Assembly (NCBI GenBank): GCA_030549335.1
Contig: CM060191.1
Location: forward strand, 54,907,447-54,971,446
Reading direction: 5' to 3'
Length of the DNA: 64,000 nt
From: Pontederia crassipes
Lineage: Eukaryota; Streptophyta; Magnoliopsida; Commelinales; Pontederiaceae
The notes below the pieces were generated by a model. It did not search any database and was not told the origin of the DNA. It saw only the letters and a program-made list of their open reading frames with translations. The position numbers and the translations under genes are program-made. Of the stretch, positions 1 through 12,122 are shown one piece after another. How positions within the stretch are numbered: position 1 is the stretch's first letter; every line of letters begins with the position of its first letter.

Positions 1-280
1 TATATACTTGTATTATATTACATATATATTATTATAAATATACTTAGCTAAGGGTCTAGCCTTCGATATTACCGACAGATTTAAATCCTTCGGTAATTTC
101 GAAGGCTATACCCGTCAGTAATTTATCGACGAAGATTTTTCGTCCGTAGTAATGAAGGACATTTTGGTCGTCGATAATTCGGAAGGATTTTTCTATTCAT
201 CGCAACTGTCGTTAAAAATGCGAAGGATTCATGTCTTTCAAAAAATATTTATCGCAAATTAGCCATTTTTGTTGTAGTGT
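1..280. mobile_element. Right end of a CACTA transposon, cut by the window edge
   Basis: The stretch ends in TTGTTGTAGTG, the inverse of the CACTACAA terminus of CACTA (En/Spm) elements. Before it are AT-rich subterminal repeats with the words ACCGACAG, CCTTCGGTAATTTCGAAGG and CGTCGCAAATTAG. The same order and nearly the same words occur at the right end of the complete element at 41,555-46,019, so both belong to one family. The left end lies outside the window, so size and target-site duplication cannot be read. Confidence 0.7.
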
Positions 281-528
281 GTGCAAATTAGTTGTCTTTA
301 TATCAACTTAATCGGACATAAAGAAAATGAAATTTAAAACTCACAAAAGTGCTAACAACTAGTTTTATGTGGAATAATAATATTTAAAGTATACTTGTGA
401 TCCATGCATTTAGTTGATAAGAACTCTAACTTTAATTTGCAACCCTAACTGATTGGACTTTGTCGGATGCAAAGTTGATCAGAAAAACATTAATGGGATA
501 TGTTATTTTCTTGGTAGCTCTCTCTCTC

Positions 529-574
<46 letters not shown>

Positions 575-2404
575 TAGTAAGAAATAAAGTTTTATTGCAC
601 TTTCTATTGCTGATGTTGAATACATAGTCGTCGGTAATAAATTTTATGGGTCTAAAAACAATTATTTGATTATGGAATTATTTACTTAAATGTTCTCATA
701 AAGTGTGATAACACTAGTGCCATAAATATGCATAACAATCTTGTTCATCACTATATGACGAAATATATTTGCTTAAGATATCATTTTATTAGGGGTCATA
801 TGAGCCAAAAGAACATTAAAATTGAATATGTCTCCACTAAAATTCAACTAATCTCAAAATAGTCCGATCGTCTTCGCCAATAGTCCTCTGCCTACAATTA
901 GCTCCCTCTACCTATTAAATCCTTCCTTGTTCGCCCTCAACCATTGTCCCTTAGTTCACCATCGTTTGACCACTTGACCGCCGCCCATAGTTCACCCTCA
1001 ATTGTTGACCATCATCCGTCCGTCGTCCACAGCAGATGTACTCCCCACTCATGTCTCCTCTCTCTCATCTTCACTTTGCCAGAACCCTAATTGCACTCTT
1101 CTCAATTTGTCCCTTGATCACAACCTTAGGCTTTTGCAATTTGATTTTTAGTGTGTTCAAGTCCCAACCCTAATCTTGTTCCTTGATTCATGTTCGCCAT
1201 CATAATTGAATCTTTGTTAAGCTTACTTCACCGATGATTGACACAACCCCATTTATAGCCATACTTCTTGATTTGTTTGCAATGTCGAGTGGTGAACCTT
1301 TTTTCCAACCCACGCTTTGTTTGTAGTTGTCATCATACTAACCATGATCATTTCGTTAGATGTGAGCCTAAGCCAGAGCCCGAGTCAGAACCCGAGCTAG
1401 AAATTGCCACATATTCCTCCCAAGGATGGTCACAAGCATGCGCTTGTCATCCTCATGTTACTCGTCATCCTCCTTTGGCCTCCACCTCTGCTCTTATGAT
1501 GGTGATCTTTTTGTTAGGTTGATGGTGACTACCAAACTTGATGTTCTTTATCACTTTTGCACGTCTGACATGCCATTACTATTGATTGGACTCCTTGAAT
1601 ATACTCGATGTCCAAGAGATTTTTTCCAACATTGAATGGTTACCCCTTTTGTTCATCTCCAAACGTGTGTATCCTCATTTTGTTAGCTTATTCTATAAAA
1701 CCATGATTATTAGCCATGGTACACTCTCTACACAAGTTCTTGGAATGCCTATTCATCTTTGTCGAGATAGAGTTTTTTTTTTGCCTTCCATGCCATACAC
1801 TTGGTTGATATCAGGTTGTTACAAATAGTTGGCCTTATGAATAATTCCCTCTTGAGGATGGTGTTTGTCTTTTGTTTGGTGGGCAAGTTGCCCACTACAA
1901 CATCGACGATGTGCATTAGTATCTCTCTCCTGTGATGAAATTGGCACATCACAACTTCTCGCTCAAGTCACTTCATAGAGGTTACACTCTTTGACTTATT
2001 CTTTCTTCATTATCTCTACTTTCAAAATGTCTCATTCCTTCATTGTGGCCATTATTTCTTCTATCAAATGGAAAGCACCACAACCAAAATCACCTCTAGA
2101 TCAGAGGAAATCACCCTCTCCACTTTGGGTCTTGGATTACATGAATTCTTCATTCCTTGCCGAAGAGGAATACATCAAGCCTCGATCGTGGGATGTCATT
2201 GGCGCCAAAAGTATGCATAGGAAGCATCTCTACCACGTTGACTGATGAGGTCAGTGAGCCTTAGTCGCCAATGGCGATAGATACTAGAGATATAAATGCA
2301 ACAGAATGGACTCAATTGGAGCATTCTCACACCTCCACATTGTGCATCCATTAAGTCTTAGGGGACCTTTGTATGCTGACTCTTGGGGTCCTCCACCTAT
2401 TGAG
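281..2404. other. Intergenic, no gene recognised
   Basis: AT-rich DNA with a TA microsatellite at about 527-570 and a C/T-rich stretch at about 870-1,250. Short open frames of 60-85 codons occur on both strands, but none shows a recognisable domain, splice structure or codon bias. Confidence 0.5.
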
Positions 2405-2800
2405 ACATGGGGTGCTCCAATGTTGTGGTAGGGTCAGGGTCGGTCAAATCGTCCGCGGGTACACAAACTGCTTGGATCGAAGTTATAGATCCTTCTTTGG
2501 TAGAAGTAATTCTTTCTTGCAAAGTACCCATTTCTGTACTAAGAGTAGGTTGATAACCCACTGCAGAAGGCATTCTGCCCAATAAGGCAGATACTTCTGA
2601 TCCCATTTGGACAAAACGAAAGATATTGTCGATGAATAGAAGCACGTCTTATTCATTAACATCTCGAAAAAATTTCGCCATGGTTAGGGCAGTCAAACCA
2701 ACTCTCATACGAGCTCCCGGCGGTTCATTCATTTGACCATAGACTAGAGCTACTTTTGATTCTGCAATATTTTTTTCATTAATTACTCCGGATTGCTTAT
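2405..2800 (-). pseudogene. atpB: Nuclear copy of a plastid atpB fragment (NUPT)
   Basis: Read on the minus strand this encodes an internal part of the chloroplast ATP synthase CF1 beta subunit. It runs from the region with [19 protein letters not shown], through [10 protein letters not shown] and [17 protein letters not shown], to the stretch with ITSIQAV and PADDLTDP. Both ends break off into unrelated DNA. A Gln codon has become TAA (in the segment reading [16 protein letters not shown]) and several residues differ from the conserved sequence. It has no start codon and no promoter context. It is a plastid-to-nucleus insertion that has begun to decay and cannot make a functional subunit. 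Confidence 0.93.
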
Positions 2801-4314
2801 AACATGACTGCTCTCACTCATTAGGTGACCAAGATTGAACGCAATGTTAAGAGGATGGGTTGGGACGTCAACTACATTTCATGGATGCTTCAAGATTTTT
2901 ATGTAGCACATGACTTTGTCCCATGATCCCATTGAGAATGATAGCCCTGAAAAGTTATAGAAGTTCGTTAGTGTTTTTATTTTTTGTTTGTACCCTATTT
3001 TGATGATGTCAAAAGAGAGAGAAAATAATCTGGGTGGGGGGGGGGGGGGGGGGGGGGGCAAAAAAAATCTAAATACGTGAAGTTTGTTTTCCATTAGAAG
3101 AATCGACCTCTAACCTCTCACAGATTGAATGATGACATTTCCACCATACTAACATTAGTTTTTTGATATTTTAAGGTGGGCCAATCTATATATAATATAA
3201 CTTTATAACCTGAAAACATAGATAAAGTTGTATGAACTCAAAATGTTGGGCGCTTAGAAGTGGGTATTTTGTCTCTTGAGCAAAGAAGAAGCCGACACGA
3301 TGTAAAAGTAGTTCTATAAGAGAGGGAGAAGATAGTAGACCTTCGATAATTTCGAAGTCGAAGAGTCGAAGTGGGGACGTAGATGAAGGATTTAGGTCAA
3401 ATCTCGTTAACACGTTTGACCTTCTTGAGTTATTCGATCTTACATGACTCCTATGTGTTGACCCTCATAGGTCTCCTATATGGCCGGACAGAAAATGTGT
3501 GATGACTTTGCTCGGATGGCATGTGCACGTCATCGTATGAGACATTATGTAATACTATGACATAGATTTTGAAGCATTTATGGATTTTATTTTTTTAGCT
3601 TTCACATTTATTTTAAATGATGTAATATGTTGTTATTTATGAGTCTTATGTTGATACGGTATCCATAGAATCAAAATGTAAGAATAATATAGCACTGCAA
3701 GAGGAGATTCCTCCGTATCACAATTAAATTTGATATCGGACCTTTTATATCATCATCCTCTCAAAAAAAAAAAAAAAAAACGTGGGCTCTCAAAGATGTG
3801 AAATCTATGTATATCTTTGTTCTGTTTTATTTATCTTTCTTCATTTATATCTGTGGAGTTAATTTATTCATTATATAATGATAAATTTAGCGATTGCATC
3901 TATCTATGCACTGATTCAATCAACATATTCACTAATTAACACCGATAGTTAATAATTATATATTCAATAAATAACACACCACATGATGAGCATTGTGCGT
4001 GGCAAAGTAAAGAACAACACCCATTTCGCCGCCAAGATAATTATTGTGCGCATATTGAGATGCCAACTAATTACACATCAATGATATGATCTTCATTACA
4101 TATCCATTTTGAAAATAAAATTTGCATACTCCCCAGTCCACACCTCATTCATGGTGTGAAGTTAATTTTTAAATTTATCAGATTGTTTTCTACTGTCACC
4201 GAATATAGAAAGTTTTGCTCTGGTGGGCTAAATCATCTTTATGTTTTTGCTATTTTTATTAATAATAATAATTTATTAATTAATTTCTAATGCAAAAAGC
4301 ATAATGACAAATAA
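2801..4314. other. Intergenic, with homopolymer tracts and a possible LTR relic
   Basis: It holds a run of 23 G at 3,036-3,058 and a poly-A run at about 3,763-3,780. About 3,230-3,430 resembles the U5-side part of the Copia LTRs at 18.3-26.3 kb: a shared order of TCGA words, then GGGGACGTAG, then CTCGT-AAC. Otherwise it is AT-rich spacer upstream of the PPR gene; no promoter element is clear. Confidence 0.4.
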
Positions 4315-6042
4315 ATGAAGGCGCCACCTGACTTACAAAGTAATAATCCAAATGACCACTTATTACCCCAAGAAAGGTCCAGCGTTATGCAGAGGCTGCG
4401 CTCCTTCTCGTCCGACCTCAACATCGTCCCTATTGCTACGTCCATCATTCCCAGGTTGATAGCAGACCACCCCGTCCTCCCCCTTGTACAAGCCGTTGCT
4501 GCTTCCGCCTCGCGAACCAATGGCCGCGTCGACCTCAGACCCCTGCATGCCCACGCCGTCGTCTCCGGCCTCATCCGCGACGTCTTCGCCGCCAGCCGCA
4601 TCGTCCAATTCTTCCTCTGCCCGCCTCCAAACGCCGCCTCCGCCCATGACCTCCGCTACGCCGAATCCGTTTTCGCCTCGCTCTCTTCGCCCGACGTCTA
4701 CACTTGGAACGCCATGATCGCCGCCCACGCCGACCGCGGCTCCCCGGCGTCGGCGGTCGCCTTCTACTTCAGAATGCGAGCGCGATTCGCGCCACCGAAC
4801 GCGCACACCTTCGCGCTCCTCGTCAGATCTTGCATCGTCGGCGTCGGCAACGGCGACGGCGGGAGTATGCTGAGGCACGGCCTTAAAATTCACGGCCAGT
4901 TGACCAAGTGCGGCGCCGAGGGATTCGTCGTGGTCAACAACTCCCTGATGAGAATGTACTGTACGATGGACTTGGTGGAGGAGGCGCGGCAGCTGTTCGA
5001 TAGGAGCTCGCTCTTGGATACCGTGTCTTGGAATACTTTGATCTCGGCGTACGGGAAGAAGGGTAGCATCGATGACGCCAGGACACTGTTCGATAGAATG
5101 CCCGAGAGAAACTTGGTTTCTTGGAGCGCCATGATCGATGGGTATGTCAGGAGTGAAAACTACGCCACGGCGTTGAGGTTGTTCGATGAGATGAAAGATG
5201 AAAAGATAAAGCCCGACGCTGTGACATTGGTGAGTGTTCTGAAAGCTTGTGCTCTGTCGGGCATGCTCGATCGTGGGAGGAGGATACATTCCTACATAGA
5301 TATGCAGGGGATGAGGAAGAGCGGGAACATAGTTCTTGACACCGCCCTGGTGGACATGTACTCCAAATGTGGTTGTATAGACGAAGCTCTCCAAGTGTTT
5401 GATGGTATCCGCAATGGGGATGTTGTCCTCTGGAATGCTATGATAGGCGGGCTTGCGATGCACGGGCATGGGACGCGTGCGCTCGATATGTTTGAAATAA
5501 TGAAGTCGCAGGGAATCAAGCCGAACAAGTCAACTTTTATTGCAGCCATGTCTGCATGCACTCATGTCGGGATGGTCGACGAAGGGAAGCGGATATTTGA
5601 ATCCATGAAGGAGTATGATGTTGAGCCTCAGAGAGATCACTATGGGTGTCTGGCTGATCTGTTAGGCCGAGCTGGGATGGTAGAAGAGGCTGAGGAGGTG
5701 TTGCTCAAAATGCCCATGGAGCCGCATGCCGCTCAATGGGGCGCACTAATGTCATCGTGCCGAATGCATAAGAATGTCGTGGTCGGGGAGCGCGTCGGAA
5801 AGCATTTAATTTCCTTGGAACCACACGATGGAGGTCGATATGTACTCATGGCAGACATGTATGCTACAACCGGCCGATACGAAGATGCGGGAGCTATCAG
5901 AATCACCATGGAAGACAAGGGAGCCAGGAAGGAGACGGGATGGAGTTTCATTGAAGAAGGAACGAACCCACCTCATGCATTAACTGATTCACCTCATGCC
6001 GCAAGGATACTGAAAGAGCAACAGCCGTCGTTCCCATGCTAA
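4315..6042 (+). CDS. Pentatricopeptide repeat protein, PLS class, E subgroup
   Basis: Intronless, 575 residues. PPR proteins of this class bind organelle RNA one base per repeat and act in editing, splicing or stability in mitochondria or plastids. Tandem PPR motifs run from about residue 75 to 470, for example around VYTWNAMIAAHAD (128-140), DTVSWNTLISAYGKKG (235-250), NLVSWSAMIDGYV (266-278), VVLWNAMIGGLAMHG (370-384) and DHYGCLADLLGRAGM (441-455). An E motif follows (about 472-547, from AAQWGALMSSCRMHKN to GWSFIE). There is no DYW deaminase domain, so an editing role would need a DYW partner. Met25 (position 4,387, MQRLRSFSS) is an alternative start that gives a more transit-peptide-like N-terminus. 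The first third is extremely GC-rich and the 3' part is not. The precise orthologue is not recognised. Confidence 0.93.
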   Translation: MKAPPDLQSNNPNDHLLPQERSSVMQRLRSFSSDLNIVPIATSIIPRLIADHPVLPLVQAVAASASRTNGRVDLRPLHAHAVVSGLIRDVFAASRIVQFFLCPPPNAASAHDLRYAESVFASLSSPDVYTWNAMIAAHADRGSPASAVAFYFRMRARFAPPNAHTFALLVRSCIVGVGNGDGGSMLRHGLKIHGQLTKCGAEGFVVVNNSLMRMYCTMDLVEEARQLFDRSSLLDTVSWNTLISAYGKKGSIDDARTLFDRMPERNLVSWSAMIDGYVRSENYATALRLFDEMKDEKIKPDAVTLVSVLKACALSGMLDRGRRIHSYIDMQGMRKSGNIVLDTALVDMYSKCGCIDEALQVFDGIRNGDVVLWNAMIGGLAMHGHGTRALDMFEIMKSQGIKPNKSTFIAAMSACTHVGMVDEGKRIFESMKEYDVEPQRDHYGCLADLLGRAGMVEEAEEVLLKMPMEPHAAQWGALMSSCRMHKNVVVGERVGKHLISLEPHDGGRYVLMADMYATTGRYEDAGAIRITMEDKGARKETGWSFIEEGTNPPHALTDSPHAARILKEQQPSFPC

Positions 6043-6801
6043 TCTTGCTTATTTTGGTGTGAGAGGTTGTGACCAGGCTCAGAATTGGTCTGTTCGCGAG
6101 GGTTAAAAATTACTGATGGAGGTGGCTGCACAAATGTGGCCCTTCATAACCAGTTACACACCTCGAGTTATGTCCTGATGCACCAATCAGGCTTACCTGA
6201 AGCGTAGCAGTTATTCAGGGATCACCTCACCTGGATGGGCTTTGGTGTTGACGTTGAAGCTGAGGGATCCATAAAATAAGACAGAACAAGAGCGACACAT
6301 TTGGAGATTTCAAAATCTTACAAATTTATTGTATTGTAATTTATCTTCATCTACCGGGGGACAAATCACTTTAGTTAGCAAGGATCACGCAATTTACATA
6401 AAAAAAGCAATCACACTTCAACGGCTCAGATATTTGTGCCACTCCCCCGTGCACCGTAATGAATAATCTATGCCTTAGTCGGAACCAAAACTTGTCTGCT
6501 TCTTGTGCCTTTTGTTCAACTCGAAAGATTTACTTTTCGCAATGGAAGAAAGACACTGATAGGGTATCTCATAACCTTTGTTTTAATTTCTCTTTACCGA
6601 GTAGACAGCAACATCATTTCGCAGCTGGATTACACAAGTCCAAAGACGTTATGCTCTTTCCCACAACGCATATGGTAAAAAAAAAAAAATCCCAACATTG
6701 TCTCGTAAGAAAGAAAACAATATGAATCATCGACCTCAAAAAAAAATACTCGACACATCAATTCCTGTCCCGAGATGGCACTTCGATTACTGATTTCTCA
6801 A
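6043..6801. other. Space between the convergent PPR and TIM14 genes
   Basis: Contains the 3' flank of the PPR gene on the plus strand and the 3' UTR of TIM14 on the minus strand. No further gene is seen. A-rich runs at about 6,676-6,688 and 6,736-6,747 may relate to 3' ends. Confidence 0.45.
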
Positions 6802-7825
6802 CTAAAAGACGGACGAACCGCCTCCGTGTTTGCCAAGTAATCTGTCCTTTGCCTCGTTGATTTTTGAAGCGAGGAAATGACTCCCTCCTCTGTCGGGATG
6901 GTTTGCAATCATCACCCTCTTGTGAGCTTCTTTTATCATCTCTGTCGTCGCACGCTGTCTGTTGCAATGGAAAACAAAGATCGAAGTTGTAAGTTCAACT
7001 GAACCTAATCGCTTAGGATTAATGGAATTTTCCAATTGTACCTGACACCAAGGATTAACGCAGCCTCTCTGGGTGTCATCTCCCGCTCGAAACCACCGGG
7101 GTAGAACCTTCGCATCCGAGGAACAACAGGGCGAGCTCTGAAAGCTTGCCATGCCTGAATGAGGTATCTGCTTCCCATTGCAGCTGCGGCCACGGAGAGG
7201 CCTGCAACCAGTGGCGTCGTCTGATGCAGTAGAACAAAAGTACGTGATCAAACTCCATACCTTTTTTGGGGGAACAGTTGCAGTGTATTATGAACTTTTA
7301 CCTACAGATGCAATTCTAAACATCCTAAATAAACAAGCAAGAACAGCCTACGGCCCTACGATAGAAAACAAGAAATAGCAATTTAACATGTACAAACTCA
7401 TCAAAGACAATGCAGATAAAACTGCTGAAATTGTCAATAAGCAGACTACAATAAAAGATGGCCGAGTGCTGTCTTCTGAAAATAAATTATGCATAACTTA
7501 CAGTTAACATGGACGTAGTTCATCAAAAGATAAGCAATTAACATGAACAAATACTAGATTTGCATTTCTTTCTTGTTGTTGATAGAATAAATACTGTAGA
7601 CCTACAATTTTACCGTCGTCCTTTCATGGACACCCAAGTCTTCTTGTAATTTAACCAAAAAAAATGTTTCTAATTAGCTGCCAGGACCTTAAAAAAGTAC
7701 TCCTAATAAACATAATGCAACAAGACTACAAGGCATCCTTTACAGTACGCCATCGACGACATGCTCATGGAGTATAACATCTCAGGGAATCGGGATGAAA
7801 CTAAGTGATATTAGGCGCTTACCAT
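6802..7825 (-). CDS. TIM14: TIM14 / PAM18, J-protein of the mitochondrial import motor
   Basis: The joined CDS (7,823-7,825; 7,042-7,220; 6,802-6,958) encodes 112 residues, the usual plant TIM14 length. The protein sits in the inner mitochondrial membrane, and its J domain stimulates the ATPase of matrix Hsp70 at the TIM23 channel. An N-terminal hydrophobic segment (about 4-24) is followed by [14 protein letters not shown], a short linker, and a J domain with the essential HPD at residues 81-83 and the family signature [15 protein letters not shown]. Splice sites are ATG|GTAAGC, ATCAG|ACGACG, GTCAG|GTACAA and CAACAG|ACAGCG. The first coding exon contributes only the start codon. Identification is secure; the paralogue is not determined. 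Confidence 0.95.
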
Positions 7826-8150
7826 ACAGAATTGCTCGGTGTACTCGCCCGCTGATCCAACCCTCAGCTGCACAGATTTAAGAATAAAACAGTACGTGAA
7901 TCAGAGGTTGTCATCAAATTGCGAAAGGATTTCTTAGGGAACTAACTGCATTGATATATCTGGGAAAAGAGCAGCAACGATGGGCAAGGGAAGAAGGGAA
8001 GAATTAGAGAGATCGAAAAAGAGAGAAGTTACCGACCTGATGGACGAAACTCCGAGTTGATTCTCCTGAAACGCGCTAAAATTACGGAACGATGTTTTGA
8101 AAAGATTGCAGAGAGAATTTGACGGGCGGAGACGAATATAATATTTATAG
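7826..8150 (-). promoter_or_regulatory. TIM14 5' UTR, probable UTR intron and TATA box
   Basis: On the minus strand TATAAATA lies at 8,143-8,150. A leader exon would follow at about 8,037-8,115, ending near CATCAG|GTCGGTAAC (the exact donor is uncertain). A 3' splice site GTGCAG|CTGAGG at 7,867/7,868 starts the exon that ends in the start codon. The frame upstream of ATG is open through this exon but no earlier ATG is in frame. Promoter and UTR intron are inferred from signals only. Confidence 0.55.
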
Positions 8151-8179
8151 GGAGTTTGGGTCGGTGTCTTGCAGCTCAA

Positions 8180-9854
8180 GAAAAAAAGGAAAAAATAAAT
8201 AAAAGAAGAAAAGTTCTAGAACGTAGAAGCGGCGTAGTGCCGTGGCGGAATCTGCAACGTTTTCCTTTAGGTCTTTTCTTTTCAACTACGTAACTCAATC
8301 GTGCATTAGAAACAATTTAAATAAAATTGTTCATAATATATAATATTTTTATATAATAAATATGCTAATTAGTCTTTAAAAAATAGATTGAAACAATTTT
8401 TAATATATTGAATATTAAGAATTACATTTATTCTCAGATGTTATTTAGAATTCGTGTTGTATAAATAAAGAATAAAATACTGTCATTTGATTTTAAAAAT
8501 AATAATGGAGTTAAGTAGATATAAAATATGTCATTTTTAAATTAAAAAATTAACGGAAATAATTCAAAAAATATATAAAAGAAGAATGGAGGAAGGATGA
8601 AGCATTTATATATTACTATTTTTTATGATTAAAAAATATAGAGAATATAAAAATAAAATTGTATTTTATGTAAAATTTAATCATGTTGTTAAATTTAATA
8701 CATATTAATTAAGGATGTATTTATATATTATTATTTATCATTATAAAAAATGTTCAATATAACGAAATATAAAGAGTCAATATTGAACATTTCATGATAT
8801 TAAAATTTAATTCATAAATGATTAACATAAATTAAAGGTGAATGTGTTGATATGGTTTTCCTTCTCTTTATGGCTATCCCGATATTATTTGATTTATTTT
8901 CCTTCAGACACGAATACTATGATTTAATATTACTTGATGTTACGACGGATACACAACATATGATAGGATTGAATATCCTTAAGTATGTATCGTTATTGGC
9001 TATTCTCCATTTTGCATAGAATCAAATGAGAATTCTAGAGTCTCGGGTATTGAGTTCAGAAAGAAAAATGTTTTCTAGTGTGTAACTTTTTAAAATATAT
9101 CTATCGTGTCTTGATTATAAGATTGTTTTCCTCTGCTCAAAAGAAACCAAATTTACTTGTTTCAGTGAGCTCTTTCTTTTGTGAAGGCTTCAGAGAGCTC
9201 TAATTTATTCGTCGAGTCCTTAAAATTTAGAATATTGGCATGAAGAAGTTAATTCAGTGATATGCATTTATAAATCAGGAAAATTACATATTTTATATCT
9301 ACCCAACTTCATTAATTGTTTTTTTTATTAATTCGTAGTGTCATAATTATTTTGAATTTGAAAAATAATCGTTGGTATAGTAGGACAAATAACGGAAGAG
9401 AACAAAGCAATCGACATGTGTCTGACCATTGCTAGATCTTAGTTGATTGCAATGCCCCCATTCATATAGGTTATGCTTCTCCATGCACCAGTAATAAATT
9501 TCTGAACAATGAGAAGTTAGACTTTTTTTTTTCGGAAGGTGATGAAACATTCTTAACATCATTAAGTAGCCTCGCGGACAGCATACCACACGAACAAAGA
9601 AAATAACTCTTTAGTTAAAAAAATAACTAGAAGATTACAAAAGCTGAGAAAACTTAACAATGAAGAAATGTGAGGCCGAAGGAAAGGATTGATACATATT
9701 TATCATTGCTGTAAAATTGTGATTTCACTTCGGTTTGTTATCGCTGATTCAAAGAATGAGTAACGACATGCCACATATATAGTATTAAATTTGATCACAG
9801 TAATCCAAGTTTAAGTTCATGATTATTGACATTATTCATCTATCCGAATGTTAT
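8180..9854. other. Intergenic AT-rich spacer
   Basis: Very AT-rich upstream flank of TIM14 with no recognisable gene, RNA or complete element. Confidence 0.45.
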
Positions 9855-10960
9855 TGTAAGGCCCAAGATTTTTTCAAGGGTATATTGGCTTTTGAGCCCA
9901 AACCCTAATATCTCCCCTATATAATGTCCTTAAATTTCATGATTAATCTCTTTTCTCCAATTGCTTACCTGACGACTAGGACTTTAGGAAGAGAATCATA
10001 GGAAGAAGGAGGAAGAAGAGGAAGAGGAAAGAAATGAAGGAAGGAAGAGGAAATAACATAAGATTAAATACGTAAAAGGGATCCGATTCGTCTCTCCCCT
10101 ATCATTGGTCTTTTTGTATTGGATTGAGAGTTTAAGAACACCTTATTTTCAAATGAGATCGTGTTTGGATGCTGCATGATTTTAATGGCTAGATCTATAT
10201 GTTTTATGACTAGATATATTGTTTAATCTATGTTCTATGTCCTAATTGTAATGTTTTATGATTCTAAGAAAAACCCTAGCACATATATGTTCATGATGTT
10301 AATATTGTTTAAATCATGCTAGGAACATGTTCTTATATATATTATTCACGCTATAACTTTGACATGGTCGTACCGACTATTGGAACAGTCGTGAACAAAT
10401 GGGCAAAAGTTAGGCAAAAATGGGTATTATAGTCTGGCAGAAGTTCTTTAATGGTCATTACAAGGACCATTACCATGCTTGGCGGGAAAACAGAAGCATT
10501 CTTTGTAATGGTTGGGAACAACCAACAACCATTACAACATCTTACAGAAAAGAAACATTTTGTCACGGCCATTACAAGTCTGAGAACGACCGTGACCACA
10601 ACGAAAGGGCGAGCTTTTATGATATTTAAACCCTATATTCAAAGTATACATATATTGTATTAGTGATTGATGATTGTATATGAACTTAAATACACAAATT
10701 ACATGTTCCCCCTTAAATAGATTAAAATTTGAAGATTGTGCGACATAATAAATGATTGATTGAAAACATAATGCACTTAGTTAATAAGGATCATTACATG
10801 TGGTCCCTACCCTTATCGAATTGTCAAAAAATAATTATTTTTACACTTTTGTGTATGTATTTCCTTCAAGAATAATTATTCTCACATCGGTAACAATATG
10901 TGTATTTTTAATCGCCTCTCGACGAACGGAACTTTATTTTCAAGGCCTAACTAGTCTATT
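9855..10960 (+). mobile_element. Probable LTR fragment of a Ty3/gypsy-type element
   Basis: It starts TGTAAGGCCCAAGA, like the two long LTRs that start TGTAAAACCC (27,615) and TGTAATATCC (38,946). A TATA-like CCTATATAATG at about 9,915 and a purine-rich AGGAAGAAGGAGGAAG tract follow, as in those copies. Around 10,440-10,560 it holds inverted copies of the word CCATTACAA. No end, primer site or gag is found, so it is truncated or solo. The right boundary is arbitrary. Confidence 0.45.
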
Positions 10961-12122
10961 GTGAGGGCAACGACATAAGTCTCAATTATTGTAAGATAAA
11001 CAAATTAAGAGCTAGGTTGAATTAATAAATTGATGCTCACCAAAGTGAAGTCCGAAAGAGTTATAAAACAATTTTAAGAAAGTTATTGAGGCTATTGTTA
11101 ATAAAGTGCAAGTCACTTACCTTAACAAAAGTGATGATTGATTAATGAAGATTGTTTCCATACTTCTTATGATTATTTACATGTCCTACTCTGCTATTTT
11201 TTATAATGCATGATAATAAATTGTTATAATTGATTGACATGTGCTACATAACATGCATATCTTTTTTTTAATATATGAAATTGAATATGTATATAATGTA
11301 GTGTCATGTATAGTATCATTTATTGCATGATTTTTACATATTCTAATTTAAAATTCTGCACTCTTGATTCGTAAAGAAAATTGAAGTATGGATGGAATGT
11401 CATAAGAATGTTTAATAAAGTTATATTGTCATTGTTGAGTCTAACAGACTATTGACACTATATATGATCTTGAATAATGATTATTGTCATATGTTCTATG
11501 ACATTATGTTTTTAGTGCTTTTTATGAAGATTTGCTTTGAAAAAATTATTTTCATCTTATTTTATCTGTGGATCCAAGTTCTTGATGGCCCGGTTGAGAA
11601 AGTAAATTTTTTCGCATGCACCGTCTATACAAGGTTTGGATGAAAAGACTGATTGATTTAAGTTTCTGTTGCAATGATATTGAATCATTTTATTATCGTT
11701 ATTTAACGATGAACAGATTAATACAATCGAATTTCTCTAATTGCCAATAATTTTTAGAATGGATTTTCTGTTAGAGTTATTCGTCACCATAATTAGCAGA
11801 ACAACAACAAAGAAAACATGCTACAGGACACGAGAGAAATTAGGTTAGGTGAATGACCCGACCGTCCAAATTCCAATGACCATGAATAAACTTCACCAGA
11901 TGTAAGTCACTTTTTTTTTTTAATGCAATTTCGAACCCATATCATCCGGCAGCAGGCGTGATTCGGGTCATGATGACATAAGATTCCACGTTTCAAGCCC
12001 CGCTCTTGAACGAAAGAATTAAAAAGACGGATTTTTAGGTCCCATTTCTCGGCGATCACAAGAAACTTTATTCTTTTCCTCACGGCCTTTCTTCCTCATT
12101 CTTGCTCTCAATCTTGTCGAAC
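10961..12122. other. Spacer and upstream region of the RABF2 gene
   Basis: AT-rich with no gene. The last 70 bases before the RABF2 start are C/T-rich (CCTCACGGCCTTTCTTCC), plausible as a 5' leader. No convincing TATA box is visible. Confidence 0.4.

Noticed and set aside
4363..5469. A 368-codon frame on the minus strand
   Set aside because: It is the shadow of the GC-rich PPR gene; it has no domain and its composition follows the opposite strand.
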